From: Pseudomonas bharatica CSV86
Lineage (GTDB): Bacteria; Pseudomonadota; Gammaproteobacteria; Pseudomonadales; Pseudomonadaceae
Assembly (NCBI RefSeq): GCF_000319305.2
Contig: NZ_AMWJ02000002.1
Span: 2,184,001-2,248,000, forward strand
Reading direction: 5' to 3'
Length of the DNA: 64,000 nt
Below, piece by piece: positions 55,770 to 64,000 of this stretch (its first letter is position 1; each line of letters starts with the position of its first letter). Under the pieces are notes generated by a model that saw nothing but the letters and a program-made list of their open reading frames with translations, was not told the origin of the DNA and did not search any database. Position numbers and translations under genes: made by a program.

Positions 55770-56159
55770 TCAGGCAGGAATTTCGCCTTCGGCGTACATG
55801 TCGGCGACCACACGCCACTCGCCCTCGATCAGGCGCCAGACGAACAGGCTCTTCATCGAAAACGCCTCGCCTTCCAGCGGCAGCACGCGCCAGGTCACCC
55901 AGGTGTAGGCGGCGCTTTCGCCCAGCCCGGTGACACGGTCGATACGGATCGAGGCACCACGCGAGTCATTGACCAGCGCAGCCAGCAGTTCTTCCAGTTG
56001 CGCGGTGCCGTGGTACAGCGCATCGCTGCCGGCGCCGGTGATTTCGGTGTGCTCCGTGTACAGCTCGCGGACGATGGCATTGCCGTCGCGGCGTTCCCAC
56101 AGGTGTTGCAGCAGGTCGAGACGGGCTTGCAGGGCATTTCTCAAGGCGACAGCAGGCAT
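55770..56159 (-). CDS. SnoaL/NTF2-like protein
   Basis: 129 residues with the cone-fold pattern RDGNAIVRELYTEHTEITGA, GTAQLEELLAALVNDSRGAS, and WRVVADMYAEGEIP. Such proteins are small-molecule binders or isomerase-like enzymes. Its place between the amine oxidase-like gene and a porin suggests a role on an intermediate of the same pathway; the reaction is unknown. Confidence 0.75.
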   Translation of the reverse strand: MPAVALRNALQARLDLLQHLWERRDGNAIVRELYTEHTEITGAGSDALYHGTAQLEELLAALVNDSRGASIRIDRVTGLGESAAYTWVTWRVLPLEGEAFSMKSLFVWRLIEGEWRVVADMYAEGEIPA

Positions 56160-56225
56160 ATTCGAATCCTCTCGGTCGAAGTGGGGGGCTCCCGTGTGGG
56201 AGCGGTCGGAAGAAAACGTCGGGGG

Positions 56226-57527
56226 TCAGCGACGGCCGTTGCGGTAGCCGGCGAGCTGGTGGCTCACCTTGCCAAAGGTGCAGATCAGGTTGCGCAGGCT
56301 GTCCTTGCCGGGAATGCGCGTACGCGGGATCGCGCTCATCACGTCCCAATGCCGCGAGCCGCTGGTCATGCCGTCTGCCACCACCTGGCTGATGACATGG
56401 CTCGGAGTCACGCCAAAGCCCGAGTAGCCTTGGACGAAGTAGGCGTTGGGGCGTCCGGGCAGGGTGCCGATCTGCGGAAACAGGTTGGCCGTGCACTCCA
56501 TCGGCCCGCCCCAGGCCAGGTCGATGCGGACCGGTTCCAGGTAGGGGAACACCTTGAGCATCAACTGGCGGTTCCACTCCTTGAGGTCGTTGGGGATGTA
56601 CTCCAGCAGCCGCGTGGCCGAGCCGAACAGCAGGCGGTTCTCGTTGGTTACCCGGTAATACTCGATGACCGGCCGGATATCGCTGAACGCCCCGCGGATC
56701 GGGCTGATCTGCTGGATCAGCGCCTCCGGCAGCGGCTCGGTGACCAACTGGAAGGCATAGGTGTTGATCATGCTTTTGTGCAGCTCCGGCTCCAGGCGAT
56801 CGAGGAAGGCGCCGCAGGACCAGAGGATCTTCCTTGCCCGAACCGAGCCCTTGGCCGTACGGATATGGATGCTGTCGCCGTAGGTGACTTCAAGCACCGG
56901 GGTGTTCTCGTAGATCCGTCCGCCCAGCCCCACCAGCGCCTTGGCCGAGCCCAGCAGCATGTTCAGCGAATGCAGGTGGCCGTTGCCCATGTGCTTGAGG
57001 GCACAGGTGTAGGCATCCGAGCCGACGATGCTGCGCACTTCGCTGCCTTCCAGGTAGGCAATGTCATGTTGGGGGCTGAGTTGCTTGAACTCCTTTTCCC
57101 AGGCTTGCAACAGCTTCCCCTGACGCTTGTTGAAGCCGAGGTAGCCGTAGCCGTGGCGGAAGTCGGCATCGATGCCGTACTTGGCAATGCGTGACTGGAT
57201 AATGCTCGAACCCAGGTCGCTGATCTCGAACACCGCCTGCAAGCCCTCGTCGCCGACGCTCTTGCGGATCTTCTCCAGATCGTGGCCGATGCCGGCCATG
57301 ATGTGTCCGCCGTTGCGCCCCGAGCCGCCGAAGCCCAGATAACGCGCCTCCAGCACGACGATATCGGTGACACCCCGCTCGGCCAGTTCCAGGGCGGTGT
57401 TGATGCCGGAAAAGCCGCCGCCGATCACTACGACTTCGGCGTCCAGATCCTGCTCCAGATCGGGAAACTTCAGGTCGTACTTGCGGGTTGCGGTGTAGTA
57501 GGTGGTAGGAGTTTCGACGGACAGCAT
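56226..57527 (-). CDS. FAD-dependent amine oxidoreductase (PuuB/DadA-like)
   Basis: 433 residues: Rossmann FAD motif VVVIGGGFSGINTALELAER near residue 31, GFGGSGRNGGHIMAGIG and a C-terminal YFVQGYSGFGVTPSHVISQV, as in gamma-glutamylputrescine oxidases and related DAO-family enzymes. Probably oxidises an amine or amino acid imported by the adjacent permease. In a run with the APC permease (33 bp upstream) under likely control of the divergent AraC regulator. Confidence 0.85.
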   Translation of the reverse strand: MLSVETPTTYYTATRKYDLKFPDLEQDLDAEVVVIGGGFSGINTALELAERGVTDIVVLEARYLGFGGSGRNGGHIMAGIGHDLEKIRKSVGDEGLQAVFEISDLGSSIIQSRIAKYGIDADFRHGYGYLGFNKRQGKLLQAWEKEFKQLSPQHDIAYLEGSEVRSIVGSDAYTCALKHMGNGHLHSLNMLLGSAKALVGLGGRIYENTPVLEVTYGDSIHIRTAKGSVRARKILWSCGAFLDRLEPELHKSMINTYAFQLVTEPLPEALIQQISPIRGAFSDIRPVIEYYRVTNENRLLFGSATRLLEYIPNDLKEWNRQLMLKVFPYLEPVRIDLAWGGPMECTANLFPQIGTLPGRPNAYFVQGYSGFGVTPSHVISQVVADGMTSGSRHWDVMSAIPRTRIPGKDSLRNLICTFGKVSHQLAGYRNGRR

Positions 57528-57560
57528 GGGTTCACCTTGTTCTTGTCATGCAGCAAAAGG

Positions 57561-58976
57561 TTATCGGGACATCGCACCCTGGCCGGCCTGGCGATCCTGC
57601 AGGCGGCGAATGGCGTAGAGCACCAGCGAGAGCAGCAGCACACCGATGCCGGTGGCAACTTCCTTGAGCCCGCCATAGCCGGCCAGCTCGGCAGAGGCCG
57701 TGCCGACCACCACCACGACGCCGGTGAACAGGCTGAGCACCCAGGCCAGCGGGATCCAGCCACGGCCCAGGCGCACGGGCCGCGGCAGGTCCGGAGAATC
57801 GCGGCGCAGCAGGATGAAGCCGGAAAGCGCAAAGAAGATCGCCACCAGGTAGCCGATATTGGCCGTGACCAGCATGGCCAGCGGTGACGACAGCAGGAAG
57901 ATCATCGCCAGGTTGAGCACCACCGCCACGCTCATGCAGCGCCCCGGCACCTGGTGCTTGTTGAGGGTACCGAGCTGACGGATGGTCAGGCCTTCCAGGG
58001 CCATGCCGTAGAGGGCGCGGGAGCCGTCGGCCAGGGCCGCATTGAGGCCCATGAATAGGCCGACCAGCAGGGCGACGATGAAGAAGTCGCTGAAGCCGCT
58101 GCCGACCACGGCATTGAAGGCATCGATGTAGAAACCGCTGGGGTTGGCCAGGGCGGTTTCCCGATCCACCAGCCCGCCGAGGCCGAAAGCGACGGCGGCG
58201 AACACCAGCACGGTATAAGTGCCGGAAGTCAGCAGGGCCAGGCGCATATCGCGCTGGCTGCGGTACTCGGGGCCGAAGGCCGCGCACATCTCGGTGCCAT
58301 AGGCGCTCCAGCTGACCAGGAACAGCCAGACCAGCGCAGTGCGCCAGAAGCCCCAGTCCAGCACCAGCGGCTCGTCCAGCGCGTGGCGGAAACGCTCGAA
58401 GCTCCAGCCGTCGCCGAACACCGGCGACACCGCCAGCACCAGGATCGGCACCAGCAACAGCGCGCCCATGTACCTGGAGACAGAGGCCGCCATATGTACG
58501 CCGAGGCGGTTGAATTGCCAGAACACCAGCAGCAGGCCGGCGCCGATCAGTTGCGCCAGGCCGACGCTGAGCGGGCCGAAGCTGTAGCTCCAGGTCTGGC
58601 TGGCGAACCACTGCGCCTGGATCAGCGCACCGGCACTGACGCTGACGATCGACAGCACCGCCGACCAGCCCAGCCAGTAGCCGAAAGAGGCCAGCGGGCC
58701 GACCAGGGTGCAGCGCCGGCGCCAGCCTTCGGTGGCGATCATGGCTATGCCGCCGGGTTTGTCCGGGAACATCGCCGTGACTTCGAGGAAGATCCAGTTC
58801 TGGCAGGCGCCGATGGCTGCCGAGCCGACCCACAGCGCCAGGGCGCCCAGCGGGCCGAGAACGCCGAGGGCGAAGCCGAACGACGCGAAAATGGAGCCGG
58901 ACACCGCCATCGACAGGGCGAAGGCGTCGGTCCAGCGCAAGGTTTGCTGCAGATGCTGGCTGTTGTTGTTATTCAT
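57561..58976 (-). CDS. APC-family amino-acid/amine permease
   Basis: 471 residues, about 12 transmembrane helices; helix-1 region FALSMAVSGSIFASFGFALG and FLVSWSAYGTEMCAAFGPEY in helix 6. Basic and polar amine permeases of this kind are commonly paired with PuuB-like oxidases. First gene of the minus-strand run and divergent from the AraC regulator. Confidence 0.85.
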   Translation of the reverse strand: MNNNNSQHLQQTLRWTDAFALSMAVSGSIFASFGFALGVLGPLGALALWVGSAAIGACQNWIFLEVTAMFPDKPGGIAMIATEGWRRRCTLVGPLASFGYWLGWSAVLSIVSVSAGALIQAQWFASQTWSYSFGPLSVGLAQLIGAGLLLVFWQFNRLGVHMAASVSRYMGALLLVPILVLAVSPVFGDGWSFERFRHALDEPLVLDWGFWRTALVWLFLVSWSAYGTEMCAAFGPEYRSQRDMRLALLTSGTYTVLVFAAVAFGLGGLVDRETALANPSGFYIDAFNAVVGSGFSDFFIVALLVGLFMGLNAALADGSRALYGMALEGLTIRQLGTLNKHQVPGRCMSVAVVLNLAMIFLLSSPLAMLVTANIGYLVAIFFALSGFILLRRDSPDLPRPVRLGRGWIPLAWVLSLFTGVVVVVGTASAELAGYGGLKEVATGIGVLLLSLVLYAIRRLQDRQAGQGAMSR

Positions 58977-59203
58977 GACCGATTACGCAGTGACGGAAGA
59001 TGAGCCCCGATTAAAGGCCCTTCGCCGCGTTGCCACCACTGCTCACAGCGCCAGACGCTTGGCTTGCAGTGCCAGCGGTCGTGGCGCGCGGCAGCCGGCT
59101 TGCCAAAACAATTAACATGTTAGTAAATGTGAAAAAGCTTCGGCGCCAGCCCGGACGGCGCACCACAAGAAAAACACCGGTTGCAGCCGGCCCGAGGTGA
59201 AAC

Positions 59204-60142
59204 ATGAATCTGCAGCACGCCAATCTGTTCCAGGGGCGCGAGGGTTTCGAGGTCTGGCACGGTGATCTTGCCAGCAGCTGCGGGACCTTCCATGTCGAAC
59301 CACCCGCCGCCCCCATCAACCGCTTCCGCGGCGCGGTGACTGCGCTGGACAGCCAGCGCAGTCACATCGAAGGTGCGCGCATCACCAGCAACTGCTCCCA
59401 CGTGCACCGCTCGCTGCGGGATATCCGCGGCGACGACAAGGACTTCTTCTACCTGGTGATGCAACTGAGCGGCGAGGCACTGATCCGCCACAGCGACCAG
59501 GAAACCCGCCTGGGCCGCGGCGACCTGGTGCTGCTGGACGTGGCGCGCCCCAGCGACTTCTACTTTCGCGGGCTGAGCGACCAGGTCTCGGTGATTCTGC
59601 CGCGCGACGAGGTATTGCAGCGCTTCAGGGAACCACGCCTGCGCCTGAACCAGCGCATCGACGCCAGGTCGGCAATCGGTGGCATGAGCGCGATGCTGAT
59701 GAACCAACTGATGGACAACCGCGACCTGGCCAGCAGCGAGGCAGAGGCCGTGCTGGACGCCATCCTCGCCCTGCTGCGTCCGGTGCTGGCGCCGCGCCAG
59801 GACGAACCGCTCATTGCACCGCCACCGGCATTGATGACCAAGGCCAAGGCCGTGATCGAACGGCACCTGGCCGATGAAAGCCTCAGCCCGGAGCGCATCG
59901 CCACGGCGGCGGGAACCTCGGTACGCAATCTGCACCGGCTATTCGCCCAGCATGAGACCAGCGTCGGCCGCTACATCCTCGAACGACGGCTGAGCCGCTG
60001 CGCGCAGGCGATCCTGCAGAGCGAGGTGAAGATCACCCATATCGCGCTGAGCTGGGGATTCAAGGACCTGAGTCACTTTTCCCGAGCGTTCAAGAGTGCG
60101 TTCGGGGTGTCGCCGAGTGAGTATCGGGGGCGGCGGGGGTAG
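59204..60142 (+). CDS. AraC-family transcriptional regulator
   Basis: 312 residues: N-terminal AraC-binding-like domain (FLVMQLSGEALIRHSDQETR) and C-terminal double helix-turn-helix (LSPERIATAAGTSVRNLHRL and ITHIALSWGFKDLSHFSRAF, ending FGVSPSEYRGRRG). NitR/FeaR-type layout. Divergent from the APC-oxidase-NTF2-porin run with a 227-bp gap, so it most likely controls that run. Confidence 0.9.
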   Translation: MNLQHANLFQGREGFEVWHGDLASSCGTFHVEPPAAPINRFRGAVTALDSQRSHIEGARITSNCSHVHRSLRDIRGDDKDFFYLVMQLSGEALIRHSDQETRLGRGDLVLLDVARPSDFYFRGLSDQVSVILPRDEVLQRFREPRLRLNQRIDARSAIGGMSAMLMNQLMDNRDLASSEAEAVLDAILALLRPVLAPRQDEPLIAPPPALMTKAKAVIERHLADESLSPERIATAAGTSVRNLHRLFAQHETSVGRYILERRLSRCAQAILQSEVKITHIALSWGFKDLSHFSRAFKSAFGVSPSEYRGRRG

Positions 60143-60200
60143 CGGCATCCAGTGACGGGCAGCTATCCACCGAAGGACTGGATGAGCTCTTGTTGGCCTA

Positions 60201-60285
60201 ATCGCTGGCAAGTCGGGGCGCCGAAACGCAGCTCCCACAGGTCCAGCGGTGCACGCCACCCTGTGGGAGCTGGCTTGCCAGCGAT
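60201..60285. repeat. REPIN with an interrupted arm
   Basis: atcgctggcaag is followed by tcggggcgccgaaacg before cagctcccacagg; the other arm is standard. Convergent intergenic position between the AraC gene and oprD. Confidence 0.85.
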
Positions 60286-60324
60286 CAGGCCCTTCCAGAC
60301 AACGTAAATCTCTCTGTCCAAAAC

Positions 60325-60355
60325 AAAAAAGGGGCCGCATCAGCGGCCCCTTTCC
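60325..60355 (-). terminator. Intrinsic terminator of the OprD-family gene
   Basis: On the minus strand ggggccgctgatgcggcccc followed by T6. Confidence 0.85.
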
Positions 60356-60371
60356 TACCCAAAAACCAGAA

Positions 60372-61655
60372 TCAGAAGATGCTGATCGGGTACTCGACGA
60401 AGATACGGACTTCGTTGCCGTCTTCCATGTACTTGCCGTAGTCGCGCAGGCTGTCCGAGGTACGTACCCACGAACCACGCAGTTTCACGCTCAGGTCCTT
60501 GGCAGGGCCTTCCTGTACTACGTATTTGACCTGGTTGAAGATCTCGCGCTCGGTGCCTTCGCCAAAGCCGTGGGTGTTGATGTTGTCACCACGCACGTAG
60601 GCGATGTTGTAGGTCAGGCCCGGTACGCCGACGGCGCTGAAGTCGAAGCCGTAGGCGATCTGCCAGGAACGCTCGTCTTCGGCGTTGAAGTCGGACCAGT
60701 AGGAGTTGGCCAGGTAGATGGTCGAGCCACCGTCACCCACGCCATAGTCATTCTGGTACCAGCCGTACTGGTAGCCGGTGCTGCCGGTGCTGCGCTGGTG
60801 CGCCAAGGTCACCGAGTGAGGGCCGAAGGCGTAGGTGGCCGCCAGGCTCCAGATGGTGTTGTCGTCACCGGTCAGGCTGGCCTTCTGCACGTACTTCTTG
60901 TCGATGTCAGACTTGTAGCCGTTGAAGTCCAGGGTCAGCGACTGGTCCTTAGCGATGGCGTGAACGTAGTTCAGGCCCAGGTAGTGCTTCTTCAGCACGT
61001 CTTCGACATCGGAGGTGTACAGCGAGGCGGTCAGGTTCGGCAGGAACTTGTAGCTACCGCCGAACACGTTGATCGACTTCAGGCCGCTGTCACGCTGCTC
61101 GGTGGACTTGCGCGCTTCGCGGGTATAGCGACCGGCGTTCAGCTCCAGGCCTTCGATTTCCTTGGAGTTGATCGAGGTACCGGTGTAGCTCTCTGGCAGC
61201 AGACGGGCATCGTCGTATTGCAGGACCGGCAGCGATGGCATCTGGTCGCCGTACTTCAGCACGGTGTTGGACACGCGGAACTTGACCGCTGCGCCGCCAC
61301 GGGCGATGTCGTGCTGGGCGTTGCCGCTGTCGCCACGTTTGAAGAAGTCGATACCGCCGCCGCCGTTGCGACCGCTACCGCCGTCCAGGCGCACGGCGTA
61401 CAGGCCGAAGGCATCGACGCCAACGCCGACGGTGCCCTTGGTGAAGCCGGAGGAGAACCTGCCGATGAAGCCTTGGCCCCACTGCATTTGGTCAGCGCTA
61501 CCGTGCTTCTTGTCACGGTTCATGTAGGCATTGCGCAGCAACAGGGTAGCGCTGCTGTCTTCGACGAAGCCCTTGGAAGCTTCCTGATCGTTGGCCATTG
61601 CTTGGGTAGCGGCCATGAGCCCCAGTGCGAGCAGACTGATCCGGGTTTTCAACAT
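60372..61655 (-). CDS. OprD-family outer-membrane porin
   Basis: 427 residues from ATG 61655: signal peptide MLKTRISLLALGLMAATQAM, then the OprD barrel: FVEDSSATLLLRNAYMNRD, WGQGFIGRFSSGFTKGTVGV, ending RIFVEYPISIF. OprD-type channels admit basic amino acids, small peptides or aromatic acids. Upstream of an agmatine deiminase gene in the same orientation but separated by a small ORF and terminators. The subtype cannot be fixed by eye. Confidence 0.92.
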   Translation of the reverse strand: MLKTRISLLALGLMAATQAMANDQEASKGFVEDSSATLLLRNAYMNRDKKHGSADQMQWGQGFIGRFSSGFTKGTVGVGVDAFGLYAVRLDGGSGRNGGGGIDFFKRGDSGNAQHDIARGGAAVKFRVSNTVLKYGDQMPSLPVLQYDDARLLPESYTGTSINSKEIEGLELNAGRYTREARKSTEQRDSGLKSINVFGGSYKFLPNLTASLYTSDVEDVLKKHYLGLNYVHAIAKDQSLTLDFNGYKSDIDKKYVQKASLTGDDNTIWSLAATYAFGPHSVTLAHQRSTGSTGYQYGWYQNDYGVGDGGSTIYLANSYWSDFNAEDERSWQIAYGFDFSAVGVPGLTYNIAYVRGDNINTHGFGEGTEREIFNQVKYVVQEGPAKDLSVKLRGSWVRTSDSLRDYGKYMEDGNEVRIFVEYPISIF

Positions 61656-61750
61656 CTTGTTTTCCTTATTACGTGATTTGGTACGCACTGCAGCCAAACG
61701 CCAGAACCACGCCCCCTGCGTGGGTTGACGCTCACGGACTGAAAATGAAA

Positions 61751-61780
61751 GGCCCGCGTGCGAGTGATCGCAGCGGGCCT
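61751..61780. repeat. Hairpin in the oprD upstream region
   Basis: ggcccgc-N16-gcgggcc with flanking aaa/ttt, readable as a terminator on either strand. The rest of 61656-61988 shows nothing recognisable. Confidence 0.45.
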
Positions 61781-61988
61781 TTTATTATTAGTGTTTTGGC
61801 CGAACGGCCTGCAGGCGCAGGGGCCGAATCCTAGCCGCGGGCGGAATGCCATGTCAAAAGTTCGTGAAAAGCTGATGACAAAATTCATGTTTTCCGTCGT
61901 TTTTCTCGGAAATTCCGTAATAACAGACGCGGAATGCGCCACAGGGCCCGTCAGAAATCGCCGTTCCGGATTGGCTCAGGACGCCCAT

Positions 61989-62023
61989 GAAAAAGGGCGA
62001 TGCCTCCCCGGCATCGCCCTTTC
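61989..62023 (-). terminator. Intrinsic terminator of the small ORF at 62046
   Basis: aaaaagggcgatgcc-tcccc-ggcatcgcccttt; on the minus strand it follows the stop by 22 bp with T5. Confidence 0.8.
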
Positions 62024-62045
62024 GTCCTGCTGCAAACCGCGCCCT

Positions 62046-62246
62046 TCAACCGTGCCAGATACCCGCCAGCGCATCGAGCTCCGCTTCGCTGATCAGGCCG
62101 GCGGGATAACGCTCCGCCAGCAGCCGCCGTGGATCGGTCTTCCTGACCCGGATTGGTCCATTGTGTTTCAACCACTGCGCCAGTACCTGGAGCGCTTCAT
62201 GGTTCATGACTGTCGGGTGCGAAGCCAACTCACGTGCAGTATTCAT
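62046..62246 (-). CDS. Small protein of unknown function
   Basis: 66 residues (MNTARELASHPTVMNHEALQ ... LDALAGIWHG), helical. Supported by a ggag 10-13 bp before the ATG and a well-formed terminator after the stop. No family recognised. Confidence 0.55.
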   Translation of the reverse strand: MNTARELASHPTVMNHEALQVLAQWLKHNGPIRVRKTDPRRLLAERYPAGLISEAELDALAGIWHG

Positions 62247-62403
62247 TTCACACGTACTCCCCAGAGCGTGAGTTGAGCAAACTACTCAAGATTTATGACA
62301 AATCCGTGGGTCACCACGGGCCGTCCATCTTGTTACCGCTTTCCAGCTTTCGAATTAATACAAAAGCTATGCCACGCACCAAAGCCGCTTGTCGCCCAGG
62401 CAT

Positions 62404-62433
62404 AAAAAAACCCGTCGTAAGACGGGTTTTTTC
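62404..62433 (-). terminator. Intrinsic terminator of aguA
   Basis: aaaaaaacccgtc-gtaa-gacgggttttttct, 10 bp after the aguA stop on the minus strand. Confidence 0.85.
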
Positions 62434-62443
62434 TAACGTCGAA

Positions 62444-63553
62444 TCAGCGACGTGCCGGTGCCGGCTGTTGCTGGGTCAGGCAGTGGATGTTGCCACCGCC
62501 CAGCAGCAGTTCACGGCCGGGCACCATGACGATCTCGTGTTCCGGGAACAGACGCGCCAGGATCGTCCTGGCCTCGGCATCGGCCGGGTCGTCGAAACTC
62601 GGGGCAATGATGCCGCCATTGACGATCAGGAAATTCACGTAGGAACCGGCCAGCCGCGAGGAAGGGCTGCGCTCCTGGCTACCCGCAACCATGTCTACGC
62701 CATCGCACTCATCCTGAGTGGCGTACATCGGCCCCGGAATAGGCATCTTGTGCACCACGAACGAACGCCCCTTGGCATCGCGCTGGCTTTCCAGCACCGC
62801 CATGGCCGCACGGCAACGGCTGTAGTTGGGGTCATTGGAATCATCGGTCCAGGCCAGTAACACTTCGCCCGGGCTGACGTAACAGCAGAAGTTATCGACG
62901 TGGCCATCGGTTTCATCGTTGTACAGGCCATCCGGCAGCCAGACGATGGTGTCCACCGCGAGGTTGTCGCGCAGGATGGTTTCGATCTGCTCGCGGTTCA
63001 GGTGCGGGTTGCGGTTGGCATTGAGCAGGCACTCCTCGGTAGTGATCAAGGTGCCTTCGCCATCGACGTGAATCGAGCCGCCTTCGAGCACGAAGCCCTC
63101 GGTGACATAACGCGCGGTGCGCTCCAGCCCCATGATCTTGCCGGCTACCTGCTCGTCGCGGTTCCAGGGCGCATAGAGGCCGCCGTTGAAGCCGCCCCAG
63201 GCGTTGAAGCCCCAGTCCACGCCACGCACTTCGCCGCTGCCGTTGATAACGAAGGTCGGGCCGGTGTCACGCACCCAGGCATCGTCGTTGCTCAGTTCGA
63301 CCACACGAATATTCGGCTCGTCGCCCAGGCGCGACACGGCGTTCTCATACTGCGCAGCGGACACGCCGACGGTCACCGGCTCGAAGCGGGCGATGGCCTT
63401 GGCCACGGCAGTGTGGGCAGCCTGGGCCGGCTTGCCACCCAGGCGCCAGTTATCCGGACGCTCGGGCCAGATCATCCAGACCTGGGTTTGCGGTGCCCAT
63501 TCGGCAGGCATATGGAAGCCATCGTCACGGGGGGTAGAGGTCAAGGTCTTCAT
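62444..63553 (-). CDS. aguA: Agmatine deiminase
   Basis: Converts agmatine to N-carbamoylputrescine and ammonia in the arginine decarboxylase route. 369 residues from ATG 63553, the family length. Pentein-fold motifs: MPAEWAPQTQVWMIWPERPD, NDDAWVRDTGPTFVI, DGHVDNFCCYVSPGEVL, and catalytic Cys in LLLGGGNIHCLTQ. Located between oprD and an aminotransferase, all on the minus strand, in a region rich in amine-metabolism genes. Confidence 0.96.
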   Translation of the reverse strand: MKTLTSTPRDDGFHMPAEWAPQTQVWMIWPERPDNWRLGGKPAQAAHTAVAKAIARFEPVTVGVSAAQYENAVSRLGDEPNIRVVELSNDDAWVRDTGPTFVINGSGEVRGVDWGFNAWGGFNGGLYAPWNRDEQVAGKIMGLERTARYVTEGFVLEGGSIHVDGEGTLITTEECLLNANRNPHLNREQIETILRDNLAVDTIVWLPDGLYNDETDGHVDNFCCYVSPGEVLLAWTDDSNDPNYSRCRAAMAVLESQRDAKGRSFVVHKMPIPGPMYATQDECDGVDMVAGSQERSPSSRLAGSYVNFLIVNGGIIAPSFDDPADAEARTILARLFPEHEIVMVPGRELLLGGGNIHCLTQQQPAPARR

Positions 63554-63695
63554 GGGGCGCACCTGGGTGGATGATCGAGTGAGCGAATTTATATCCGATA
63601 AATATCGATAATGAAAGCTATTAAGCAAAAACGGAGCGCATAAAAAAGCCGGATAACCCGATAAGAATCGGCTTTATCCGGCTGCGATTCACGAT

Positions 63696-64000
63696 CTAGA
63701 GGTCTTCTGACAACACCCGGGCAATGCTGTCCACGAAGAAATCGACGCTTTGACGAGTGGTGCACATCGGCGGCTTGATCTTGAGGATATTCAGGTAATC
63801 CCCGTGGGCTGCATGAAGATCCCCAGGTCACGCAGGCGATTGCACAGGGTCATGGTCTCCTCGGTAGCCGGTTCCAGGGTGTCGCGGCTGCGTACCAGTT
63901 CCAGGCCGAGATAGAAACCGGAACCATGCACTGCGCCTGCCAGCGGATATTCATCGACCAGTTGCTGCAGCCGCGCCTTGAAGTATCCGCCCACGTCACG
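63696..64000 (-). pseudogene. Class III aminotransferase C-terminus, frameshifted, partial
   Basis: Only the last 100 codons are in the window. Reading from the edge: GYFKARLQQLVDEYPLAGAV, GSGFYLGLELVRSRDTLEPA, CNRLRDLGIFMQPTG, then a stop at about 63791. One base back the protein continues DYLNILKIKPPMCTTRQSVD and FFVDSIARVLSEDL, stop at 63696-63698. One base is missing from the C4 run at 63800-63803. The C-terminal KIKPPMCTT motif is typical of class III (omega/GABA-type) PLP aminotransferases. Confidence 0.8.

Overview
The window is a high-GC gammaproteobacterial chromosome segment, almost certainly from a Pseudomonas of the fluorescens/putida lineage. This rests on the core gene order (glgP-fbp, typA, thiI, glnA, ntrBC, trmL, secB-grxC-yibN, gpmI-envC-ctpA-yibQ, hisBHAF, asmA-mutY-yggX, tRNA-Phe), Pseudomonas-type REP/REPIN palindromes between genes, OprD-family and other outer-membrane porins, and a PPK2-type polyphosphate kinase. 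No species can be named from sequence alone.

Layout. 1-38 kb is conserved core: glycogen/gluconeogenesis (fbp, glgP), the TypA GTPase, tRNA thiolation and thiamine synthesis (ThiI), nitrogen assimilation (glnA and ntrBC, each behind a sigma-54-type promoter), a secretion/redox/cell-division block (secB, grxC, yibN, gpmI, envC, ctpA, yibQ), histidine biosynthesis (hisB-hisH-DUF2164-hisA-hisF), an OFA-family transporter, asmA-mutY-yggX, tRNA-Phe, ppk2, a GABA-type permease and a polar amino-acid ABC transporter. 38-39.3 kb is a SAM methyltransferase gene that carries four perfect DnaA boxes.

39.9-47.9 kb is an 8-kb genomic island inserted at the 3' end of tRNA-Thr(TGT). The tRNA tail is imperfectly repeated at the far side. 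It carries a P4-type integrase, a long hairpin-rich gap, a second tyrosine recombinase with a small coupled ORF, and an AT-rich three-gene operon: N6-adenine DNA methyltransferase with a type I-like specificity half-domain, an ORC/Cdc6-like AAA ATPase with zinc ribbon, and a HEPN-type protein. This looks like an undescribed defence-like system and is the most interesting content of the window. 48-54.4 kb continues as accessory DNA: an Abi_2 remnant behind a candidate abiF-type RNA leader, a DUF421 membrane protein, a toxin/antitoxin pair in unusual convergent overlap, topoisomerase IB, a Fic remnant, a DUF2846 lipoprotein and hicAB. 54.4-64 kb is a catabolic cluster (porin, NTF2-like protein, amine oxidase, APC permease, AraC regulator, OprD porin, agmatine deiminase, aminotransferase) consistent with uptake and breakdown of amines or polyamines.

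A caveat affects many entries. At least nine genes are each broken by an apparent one-base deletion, often in a short homopolymer, and restoring one base restores a full-length conserved protein. Because all have the same sign and hit essential-type and accessory genes alike, residual assembly indels (long-read type) are the likeliest cause. These genes are listed as pseudogenes with the position of the break and the reconstructed product.
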